Shown here in pieces: positions 1-5,391 of a stretch of 10,011 nt of DNA. Both the position numbers and the translations under genes were made by a program. Under the pieces are notes generated by a model, which did not search any database, had not been told where the DNA came from, and saw nothing but the letters and a program-made list of their open reading frames with translations. Position 1 is the first letter of the stretch. Every line of letters begins with the position of its first letter. The DNA comes from Aquificaceae bacterium (GTDB lineage: Bacteria; Aquificota; Aquificia; Aquificales; Aquificaceae): the NCBI GenBank assembly GCA_015490105.1, contig WFYK01000009.1, positions 1-10,011 of the forward strand. Reading direction: 5' to 3'.

Positions 1-185
1 CTCTGGAGATTTTTAAGAACGGTTAAAACCTGAGCTCTGTCTATATCTCCCAAAAACTGGAGTGTCATGTGGAGGTTTTGCGGTTCGACCCACTTACCCC
101 TTATGAAGTTCTTTGTCTCTTCTTTCATCTTTTCAACATGTTCGTATATACCCTTTGTGGTAAAGAAGCCCACAAAAGCCCTCAT
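1..185 (-). CDS. thpR: RNA 2',3'-cyclic phosphodiesterase (2H family, ThpR/LigT), C-terminus beyond window
   Basis: The first 61 residues of a 2H-phosphoesterase are visible; the rest lies left of base 1. The family hydrolyses 2',3'-cyclic phosphate at RNA ends and can ligate tRNA halves in vitro (established knowledge). The N-terminus MRAFVGFF matches the first beta strand. A WVEPQNLHMTLQFLG block carries the first HxT motif (His39, Thr41) followed by the typical FLG. The second HxT, needed for catalysis, is outside the window. The ATG at 185-183 overlaps the mqnE TGA as ATGA, so translation is probably coupled to mqnE. A modest AAGGG lies 7 bases upstream. It is the last visible gene of the minus-strand operon. 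The family call is firm; the exact substrate is not known from sequence. Confidence 0.88.
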   Translation of the reverse strand, partial: MRAFVGFFTTKGIYEHVEKMKEETKNFIRGKWVEPQNLHMTLQFLGDIDRAQVLTVLKNLQ

Positions 186-1297
186 TGATATACCCTTACT
201 ACCCTGTAGAAGGTGTCCCGCTCCACCGGAATTTTGCCCGCCTTTTTGATCAGTTTTACTAACCTCTCGACCGAGTGGCCGTAGGCGGAGGTTGTTCCCG
301 CACTGTGGACGATCTTTTCCTCTTCTATGGTCCCGTCAAGATCATCCGCACCAAAGTTTAACGCCACTTGAGCCACCTTTTCTCCCAAGGTTACCCAGTA
401 AGCTTTAATGTGGTCAAAGTTATCCAAATACAAGCGAGACACCGCTATGGTTTTCAGGTCGTCCACGGAAGAAGTTCTCGTTCCGCCGAGCCTCGTTCCC
501 TCCGGCCAGTAGGCGAGGGGTATGAAGACCTGAAAGCCCCCGGTTTCATCCTGAAGGTCCCTGATACGCTTCATATGTTCTACCCTTTCTTCTAAGGTCT
601 CTACGTGTCCGTAAAGCATCGTAGCGTTTGTAGGTATTCCGAGCTCGTGGGCGGTTCTGTGGACCTCAAGATATTCTTCCGCGTTCGCCTTGTAAGGAGC
701 TATTATTTTTCTAACCCTTTCAGAGAATATCTCCGCACCTCCTCCCGGAAGGGCATCGAGACCCGCCTCTTTTAACTCTTGTAGAACTTCCCTGTAGGAC
801 TTTTTTGAGATCTTTGCCATGTGATGTATCTCTACCGCTGTCCAAGCCTTGAGGACTATATCGGGGAAGTGATCTTTTATTGTCTTTACTATGTTTATAT
901 ATTTGTCGTAATCCCAGTGGGCGGGAATACCTCCGACCATGTGGATCTCCTTTCCACCCATCCTGTAGGTTTCCTCAACTTTCTTTAGGATCTCATCCAT
1001 CTCCATTTCGTAGGCTTTCGGATCGGATCTCTTTACACCGAAAGCACAGAAATCGCACTGGTATACACATACGTTGGTGGGATTTATCTGGCGGTTTATT
1101 ATGAAGTAAGCGTTCATACCGTTTTTCTTTCGGTTAACAAATTCCGCCAAGTGTCCCACGAGTGCAAGGTCATCCGATCTATAGAGATAAAGAGCCTCTT
1201 CCTCGGTCAGACGCTTCTCTTCCAAAACCTTCTCCGCAATGCGAACGAGTTCCTTGTCTCCCGACATTTTGAGAAGGTCCTCTATTACAAGTTCCAT
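182..1297 (-). CDS. mqnE: Aminofutalosine (aminodeoxyfutalosine) synthase MqnE, radical SAM
   Basis: This 371-residue radical SAM enzyme belongs to the futalosine route of menaquinone synthesis, where MqnE joins 3-[(1-carboxyvinyl)oxy]benzoate to the SAM-derived adenosyl radical to give aminofutalosine (established for the family). The cluster-binding CX3CX2C is Cys77, Cys81 and Cys84 in VCVYQCDFCAF. Other family marks are VGGIPAHW (121-128), KAWTAVEI (150-157) and LPGGGAEIF (183-191), the last of which favours MqnE over the cyclase MqnC and over CofH. The length is normal. The start is fixed by an AAGGAGGT Shine-Dalgarno five bases before the ATG. It follows recR after a 23-base gap and overlaps thpR by four bases. 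No other mqn gene is in the window, so the pathway is dispersed. The product is presumed cytoplasmic and oxygen-sensitive. Confidence 0.92.
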   Translation of the reverse strand: MELVIEDLLKMSGDKELVRIAEKVLEEKRLTEEEALYLYRSDDLALVGHLAEFVNRKKNGMNAYFIINRQINPTNVCVYQCDFCAFGVKRSDPKAYEMEMDEILKKVEETYRMGGKEIHMVGGIPAHWDYDKYINIVKTIKDHFPDIVLKAWTAVEIHHMAKISKKSYREVLQELKEAGLDALPGGGAEIFSERVRKIIAPYKANAEEYLEVHRTAHELGIPTNATMLYGHVETLEERVEHMKRIRDLQDETGGFQVFIPLAYWPEGTRLGGTRTSSVDDLKTIAVSRLYLDNFDHIKAYWVTLGEKVAQVALNFGADDLDGTIEEEKIVHSAGTTSAYGHSVERLVKLIKKAGKIPVERDTFYRVVRVYQ

Positions 1298-1302
1298 AGC
1301 TG

Positions 1303-1310
1303 ACCTCCTT
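1303..1310 (-). promoter_or_regulatory. Strong ribosome binding site of mqnE
   Basis: On the minus strand the sequence AAGGAGGT stands five bases before the mqnE ATG. It is a full anti-16S match and settles the start. It lies in the 23-base gap after the recR stop codon. Confidence 0.85.
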
Positions 1311-1320
1311 GAAGGTTCTA

Positions 1321-1947
1321 TTATTCTAAATCCTCTATCTCCTTCCTGCTTTCTATGGACTTTTCCAAGGAAAGGGTATCCGCAAACTCAAGGAGCGTTC
1401 CAAATTGAAGTCCGTAGGAGATCCTCGAAATCTTCACTTTCGGGAACCTGTCTCTTATCACTTTAGCAAGGTAGTTGGCGGTCGCTTCTCCTTCCGCGTT
1501 AGGGTTCGTAGCTAAAATAACCTCTACAACTTTGTTTTTTTCTATCCTCTCCATCAACTTTTCTACGGTAAGATCTTGGGGGGAAATACCCTCCAAAGGT
1601 GCTATCCTCCCTTGAAGCACGTGGTAAACCCCTCTGTATCTTTCAAGTCTCTCTATGGCGTAAGCGTCTTGAGACTCTTCCACCACGCAGAGGAATTTCT
1701 TCAGCCTTTTGGGATCGGAACATACCCTGCACGGATCCTGATCTGTCAGCAGGTAACATTCAGAACAGGGTTTTAAGGATTCAACCGCACGGGCAAGACT
1801 CTCGACGATCTCTTTGCGTTTTTCTTGTTCAAGCTTAAGTAGGTTGTAAACGAAGCGAGAAGCACCTCTCTCACCGTAGCTCGGAATAAGCGTTATCTTA
1901 TCCAAAGCCTCTTTAAGGGGCTCCGGGAAGACATCCTCAAAGGCCAA
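1321..1947 (-). CDS. recR: Recombination mediator RecR, divergent
   Basis: RecR (208 residues) works with RecO/RecF to load RecA on gapped DNA; it forms a ring-shaped tetramer (family knowledge). Visible parts: an N-terminal helix-hairpin-helix region (about 18-37), a C4 zinc finger CX2CX8CX2C at Cys61, 64, 73 and 76, and a Toprim domain from about 87 (FLCVVEESQDAYAIE, LQGRIAPLEGI at 111-121, ATNPNAEGEATANYL at 146-160). Two family motifs are eroded. The hairpin reads IPSYGERGASRF instead of the usual LPGIGxKSAxR, and the C-terminal Walker-like stretch is YGLQFGTLLEFADTLSL instead of GxPxGGELExxDxxTL. The start is TTG, with AGGGGGAT eight bases upstream; no in-frame ATG lies nearby. It overlaps the end of ybaB by 11 bases, the classic ybaB-recR pairing. 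Confidence 0.93.
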   Translation of the reverse strand: MAFEDVFPEPLKEALDKITLIPSYGERGASRFVYNLLKLEQEKRKEIVESLARAVESLKPCSECYLLTDQDPCRVCSDPKRLKKFLCVVEESQDAYAIERLERYRGVYHVLQGRIAPLEGISPQDLTVEKLMERIEKNKVVEVILATNPNAEGEATANYLAKVIRDRFPKVKISRISYGLQFGTLLEFADTLSLEKSIESRKEIEDLE

Positions 1948-2236
1948 TGTCAGATCCCCCTATCTTTCTTAGGATCGCTTCCTTCATCTTGTCTCTTGAA
2001 ATATCTTGGGCTTCATTTACCACATCCTTGAGTGTTTCCTTGAATCTTTGCCAGTCGCGGATAAGATCTTCATCGAACAGATCTATGTCGATTATCTCCC
2101 CAAGGCCGTTAAATTTTACCTTCAGGCCTCTTCTTTCAATTTCAAAGGTTTGGTCTCTCAGATCCCTTCCCACCTCTTCGATGAGGGAGCCTAAACCCTT
2201 GATCGCCTTTATAAGGCTTGTGAGCTTCACTTTCAA
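1937..2236 (-). CDS. YbaB/EbfC family nucleoid-associated protein, diverged
   Basis: This small protein of 99 residues is identified mainly by the core VKFNGLGEIIDIDLFDED (about 40-57), which matches the YbaB pattern (V.V..NG...I..I.ID), and by the following helix DVVNEAQDISRDKMKEAI that fits the C-terminal dimer helix. YbaB/EbfC proteins are homodimeric 'tweezer' DNA-binding proteins of the nucleoid (family knowledge). The Gly/Met/Gln-rich tails common in other members are missing, so it is a short, charged version. Location immediately before recR supports the call. The TTG start overlaps the previous gene's TGA as TTGA; GTG at 2230-2228 is an alternative, better spaced from the GAGAGG upstream. 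I cannot decide between them from sequence. Confidence 0.82.
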   Translation of the reverse strand: MKVKLTSLIKAIKGLGSLIEEVGRDLRDQTFEIERRGLKVKFNGLGEIIDIDLFDEDLIRDWQRFKETLKDVVNEAQDISRDKMKEAILRKIGGSDIGL

Positions 2237-2820
2237 AACCTCTCCAAGGCTTTTTTAGTCTCGAGAATTCTTTGAACAACGGTTATACCGCTTCCTACGG
2301 CTACTACGAGCAAACCCGCTTCTAAAAGACCGAGGGCTATAAAAACTACGAGAACTATCCACCTTTCCGTTCTTTCAAAAAGTCCCCCCAACCCAAAAAC
2401 GCCTAAAGACTCTGCCCTCGCTCTCGTGTAGCTCACCCCGAAGGAGAGAGATAGAGCAATAACCGACAAAAGGACACCCAAGCTCGATCCTTCCTCCGAA
2501 AACCTAACAGCCAATGCGGTAAAGGGAAGTGCGTCGGAAAACCTATCGATGGTGGAGTCAAGGAAAGCACCTACTTCAGAGACCAAACCGGTTCTCCTTG
2601 CAAGGGCACCGTCCACCGCGTCCAGAAGGGCTCCTAAGCTCAGAAAAACGACCGCCCACAGGTCAAAACCGGCGTATAAGAACAGAGATCCTATGCCTAT
2701 GAGTGCAAAACCCGTAAGGGAGATCGTATTGGGATGAACCCTTTTTGAAGCGAGCAGATCCACGAGAGGAGTTAAAAGTCTTTCCAGAAGCGGTTTGACT
2801 TCTCTGGTAATGAGGCTCAT
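2233..2820 (-). CDS. CDP-alcohol phosphatidyltransferase, possibly phosphatidylinositol-phosphate-synthase-like
   Basis: This integral membrane enzyme transfers a phosphatidyl group from a CDP-lipid to an alcohol. From the ATG at 2820 it has 195 residues with several hydrophobic segments (about 33-50, 54-69, 95-106, 113-130, 153-180). The family signature DX2DGX2ARX8GX3DX3D is intact: Asp67, Asp70, Gly71, Ala74-Arg75, Gly84, Asp88, Asp92. SYTRARAESLG at 130-140 resembles the (S)YxRARAE motif of the inositol-phosphate-using branch more than PgsA or PssA; this is from memory of the family. An upstream ATG at 2847 would extend it by 9 residues, but it overlaps the tRNA promoter and lacks a ribosome site; neither ATG has a Shine-Dalgarno. 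First gene of the minus-strand operon. The acceptor alcohol remains unproven. Confidence 0.85.
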   Translation of the reverse strand: MSLITREVKPLLERLLTPLVDLLASKRVHPNTISLTGFALIGIGSLFLYAGFDLWAVVFLSLGALLDAVDGALARRTGLVSEVGAFLDSTIDRFSDALPFTALAVRFSEEGSSLGVLLSVIALSLSFGVSYTRARAESLGVFGLGGLFERTERWIVLVVFIALGLLEAGLLVVAVGSGITVVQRILETKKALERF

Positions 2821-2850
2821 ATCCGTTAATATGATATAATTTCCCATCCA
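2821..2850. promoter_or_regulatory. Divergent promoter gap between the phosphatidyltransferase and tRNA-Val
   Basis: This 30-base AT-rich gap separates two outward-facing transcription units. The minus-strand side offers TATCAT (2836-2831) or CATATT (2833-2828) as a -10 for the operon, which would give an RNA starting only a few bases before the ATG at 2820. No -35 box is obvious on that strand. The plus-strand promoter is listed separately and uses the same bases. Confidence 0.45.
2832..2840 (+). promoter_or_regulatory. Extended -10 promoter of tRNA-Val and argH
   Basis: TGATATAAT is a perfect extended -10 (TGnTATAAT). The expected start point, around 2846-2848, lies only 3-5 bases before the tRNA 5' end at 2851. 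No TTGACA-like element lies 16-18 bases upstream; TTGACT at 2795-2800 is 34 bases away, too far to pair with this -10. Extended -10 promoters often lack a good -35. Confidence 0.7.
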
Positions 2851-2926
2851 AGGCGCGTAGCTCAGTTGGGAGAGCGCCGGCCCGACACGCCGGAGGTCGG
2901 GGGTTCAAGTCCCCCCGCGCCTACCA
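2851..2926 (+). tRNA. tRNA-Val (anticodon GAC), CCA encoded, unusual C33
   Basis: A complete 76-base cloverleaf. The acceptor AGGCGCG pairs with CGCGCCT over all 7 bp. T8-A9 follow, then D stem GCTC/GAGC with loop AGTTGGGA, anticodon stem CCGGC/GCCGG, loop CCGACAC, variable AGGTC, T stem GGGGG/CCCCC with loop TTCAAGT, discriminator A and encoded CCA. Anticodon GAC reads the Val codons GUC and GUU. The stems are almost entirely G-C, as in thermophiles. Position 33, nearly always U in bacteria, is C here. The final A of CCA is also the A of the argH ATG, and no terminator separates them, so a joint transcript is likely. Confidence 0.96.
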
Positions 2927-4311
2927 TGGAACCTTCGGTGAAAAAGCCTTGGGGAGGTCGCTTTTCCGAGGATACGGATTCCTTCGTAGAAGAGTTTACC
3001 GAATCTGTGTCCTTCGATAAGGAACTTGCCCTTCAGGACATAAAACAAAACCTCGCTCACGCAAAGGCCTTGCTTAAAGCAGGCATCCTATCTGAGGAAG
3101 ACTACAAGCAGATCGAGAAAGGTCTCAGGGAAATCGAGAGGGAAGTAAAGGAAGGTCCCTTTCCGTGGAGAAGGGATCTCGAAGACGTTCACATGAATAT
3201 AGAAGCCCGCCTGACGGAGAAAATAGGAGATGCGGGGGCAAAGATACACACCGCAAGATCCAGAAACGACCAAGTCGCAACCGACGAGAGGATGTTTTTA
3301 AAAGAGAACTTGGAAGAGATCGTAAGCCTTTTAAAAGTGCTTAGAAGAACCTTAGTGATCCTCGCCGAGAGAACTGTTGATGTGATCCTACCCGCCTACA
3401 CCCACCTTCAAAGAGCTCAACCTATAAGACTTGCCCATTATTTTTTGGCCTTCAGGGAAGCTTTTTTGAAAGATACTCAGAGGTTTATTGATGCATACAG
3501 ACGAATTGATGAAAATCCCTTGGGAAGCGGTGCGGTAAGCGGTGTGGATTTTGATATAGATAGGTTTTTTACCGCAAGGCTTTTGGGCTTTACCAAAGTT
3601 TCCAGAAACTCCATACTCTCTACCTCCGACAGGGACTTCATAGCGGAGGTTCTATTCTGCTGTGCCATAACGGGTATGCACCTTTCGAGGCTATCTGAAG
3701 ATCTGATCCTTTGGGCTTCGGAAGAGTTTGGTTTCGTAGACCTTCCGGACAAACTCTGCACGGGAAGTTCCATAATGCCTCAGAAGAAAAACCCTGACGT
3801 TCTCGAACTCATAAGGGGTAAAACCGGAAGACTATACGGTAACTTGATCTCTATACTTACACTTCTTAAAGGTCTCCCCACAGCATACAACAGGGATCTC
3901 CAAGAGGATAAAGAACCCCTATTTGACAGCTTGAGAACCCTTAAAGGTTCACTCATAGGTATGCGTAAGGTTTTGGAAGGTCTGAAGGTTAGAAAACAGA
4001 ACATGGTTTCTTCCGCGGGGGGATTCGCTTTGGTCACTGACCTTGCCAACTACCTTGCGGGTAAGGGAATCCCTTTCAGAAAGGCTCACCACATAGTAGG
4101 TTCCTTGGTGGCATACCTATTAGAAAAAGGTAAAAAGCCCGAAGAACTGACCTTGGAGGAACTAAAGACCTTTTCGGAGATGTTCGACAGGGACGCCTTG
4201 GAACTTTTGAATCCGGAAAGGGTGGCGGACAGAAGAAGGGTTTTCGGAGGGACAGCTAAAGAGGAGGTGATCAGGGCTTTAGAGGTCGCAAAGAGGGAGG
4301 AAGGGCTTTAA
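2926..4311 (+). CDS. argH: Argininosuccinate lyase
   Basis: ArgH splits argininosuccinate into arginine and fumarate, the last step of arginine synthesis; it is a cytoplasmic homotetramer of the fumarase/aspartase superfamily. From the ATG at 2926 there are 461 residues, a normal length. The N-terminal KKPWGGRF fits the family. Conserved region 1 is HTARSRNDQVATD (108-120). AYTHLQRAQP (157-166) carries the catalytic His160. Region 3, GSSIMPQKKNPD (280-291), holds the catalytic serine on the mobile loop. That ATG shares its A with the tRNA CCA and has no Shine-Dalgarno. GTG at 2938 would give MKKPWGGRF, a typical N-terminus, and survives tRNA processing, so it is a serious alternative. The TAA stop overlaps the stop of the convergent PilZ gene. 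Confidence 0.97.
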   Translation: MEPSVKKPWGGRFSEDTDSFVEEFTESVSFDKELALQDIKQNLAHAKALLKAGILSEEDYKQIEKGLREIEREVKEGPFPWRRDLEDVHMNIEARLTEKIGDAGAKIHTARSRNDQVATDERMFLKENLEEIVSLLKVLRRTLVILAERTVDVILPAYTHLQRAQPIRLAHYFLAFREAFLKDTQRFIDAYRRIDENPLGSGAVSGVDFDIDRFFTARLLGFTKVSRNSILSTSDRDFIAEVLFCCAITGMHLSRLSEDLILWASEEFGFVDLPDKLCTGSSIMPQKKNPDVLELIRGKTGRLYGNLISILTLLKGLPTAYNRDLQEDKEPLFDSLRTLKGSLIGMRKVLEGLKVRKQNMVSSAGGFALVTDLANYLAGKGIPFRKAHHIVGSLVAYLLEKGKKPEELTLEELKTFSEMFDRDALELLNPERVADRRRVFGGTAKEEVIRALEVAKREEGL

Positions 4312-5366
4312 GAGGGGGTTTCCCCTATTTTGTAAGTCTTTATGAACTTCCTCTGTTCTTCAATTATGAATCTGTCTATTATCTTCTCCTCTTGGTGTGA
4401 TACCTTAACGAACTTTATACCCATGCATGTCTTAGCCTGGAGAACCCTCACGTTTACGATTTCACCGATCATGTTTTCGAACCTGTGGTCTCCCAGCTGA
4501 AAGTTCATGATCACAAAGTGCCCCTCTTTAGGCTTTTCTATCATGTCCGAACAGATCCTCACTCCTTTCGTGCTTATGTCCTCTATTTTTCCGGTGAGAA
4601 ACCTTATGTCGTCTACCACCTCTTTGGTTATGTCCTTTACGATCGCAAACTCAACGGGTATGTTTACTTTCCAGCGTAGACTCTCCCTGAGCTGAACCCT
4701 GTCAAGTTTATCCGTGTGATCCAAAACTATCACGAGCCTGTCTCCCTCCATGTATTTGTCCTTGACTATCGATTCGAAGGAATACCTGCCCTCGTTCTCC
4801 CTAACGAAGTGGAACCTCACGCGCTCCCCTACGTTGACCGTCCTCGGGAGTGCCCCGAGAACAACTATGTGTAGCTCCGTTTCCGTTTTATCCCACACCG
4901 CCGCCTCAACGTAAACGCCATCTACAACTATCTTTCCCGTCTGGTATAGGTCTATGTCGCGGGTTGTTGTGATCGGTAAAAACCAAGGGACTGTGTCGAA
5001 CCTGAGCTTGGCCCTTATAGAAGGTATCAAGTGGACTTCTCCGAGTTTGTCTTTTACTATCTTTGTCACTATCCTTTCAAAAAGGGGTTTGTTTTCAAAG
5101 ACCATCTGCGGATCGTAAGGAAGATCTTTTGCGTATCTCCAAAGCAAAGCTATCTCCTCACGGGTAAGTCCGAGGGATCTGCCCCTTTCAAAAAACAGGG
5201 CTTCGATCTCTTTAAATCGTTTATACCTTCCCCAAAGGTAAGGGGTTATTATGAGAACTACTATCACGGTAAGAACCGCGAAGAAGAGGAGAACCTCCTC
5301 CGCTGAAGGCCCCCTCCAGTATCTTGTCGCTTCTACTAAGGTATCCCACGCGAGCTGATTAAACAT
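4308..5366 (-). CDS. Membrane-anchored PilZ-domain protein (predicted c-di-GMP receptor)
   Basis: From the ATG at 5366 the protein has 352 residues. A short N-terminus (1-24) precedes one hydrophobic segment (about 25-44), then GRYKRFK; by the positive-inside rule the long C-terminal part is cytoplasmic. Residues about 50-125 look helical and charged. About 130-220 form a beta-rich domain in the place of the YcgR-type N-terminal domain. The PilZ domain follows from about 225: RESLR (227-231) fits RxxxR and DISTKG (263-268) fits [D/N]xSxxG, so both c-di-GMP contact motifs are intact. Such proteins commonly modulate flagella, pili or exopolysaccharide; the target here is unknown. In-frame ATGs at 5393 and 5417 overlap aspS and were not chosen. 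It is transcribed divergently from aspS and converges with argH, apparently as a single-gene unit. Confidence 0.85.
   Translation of the reverse strand: MFNQLAWDTLVEATRYWRGPSAEEVLLFFAVLTVIVVLIITPYLWGRYKRFKEIEALFFERGRSLGLTREEIALLWRYAKDLPYDPQMVFENKPLFERIVTKIVKDKLGEVHLIPSIRAKLRFDTVPWFLPITTTRDIDLYQTGKIVVDGVYVEAAVWDKTETELHIVVLGALPRTVNVGERVRFHFVRENEGRYSFESIVKDKYMEGDRLVIVLDHTDKLDRVQLRESLRWKVNIPVEFAIVKDITKEVVDDIRFLTGKIEDISTKGVRICSDMIEKPKEGHFVIMNFQLGDHRFENMIGEIVNVRVLQAKTCMGIKFVKVSHQEEKIIDRFIIEEQRKFIKTYKIGETPS
4313..4331 (+). terminator. Possible weak terminator of argH
   Basis: AGGGG, loop GTTT, CCCCT, followed by ATTTT, directly after the argH stop and inside the 3' end of the opposing PilZ gene. 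The stem is only 5 bp, weak for a thermophile, and the T-run is short. The bases also encode the last residues of the PilZ protein. Confidence 0.27.
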
Positions 5367-5383
5367 TACCGATAATTTAAAAT
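5355..5383 (+). promoter_or_regulatory. Candidate aspS promoter in the PilZ/aspS divergent gap
   Basis: TAAAAT (5378-5383) is a fair -10, with CTGATT (5355-5360) 17 bases upstream as a weak -35 lying inside the start of the PilZ gene. The implied start point, about 5390, is almost at the aspS ATG, so the mRNA would be leaderless or nearly so. The same AT-rich bases hold TATTTT or TAAATT on the minus strand for the PilZ gene. Confidence 0.4.
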
Positions 5384-5391
5384 ATTTGGCC

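Noticed and set aside
2795..2823. TTGACT (2795-2800) with CATATC (2818-2823) as a second tRNA promoter
   Set aside because: Spacing is 17 but the -10 is poor, while TGaTATAAT at 2832-2840 is perfect and better placed relative to the tRNA.
2821..2847. Nine-residue extension of the phosphatidyltransferase from ATG 2847
   Set aside because: It would occupy the tRNA promoter, leave no room for its own promoter outside the tRNA gene, and lacks a ribosome site; it cannot be fully excluded.
2663..2908. Open frame on the minus strand across the tRNA
   Set aside because: It reads antisense through tRNA-Val and out of frame with the phosphatidyltransferase; the peptide has no family features and is a shadow.
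2866..2925. N-terminal extension of argH starting at TTG 2866
   Set aside because: It would translate most of the tRNA-Val gene; the ArgH family begins near the KKPWGGRF motif after 2926.
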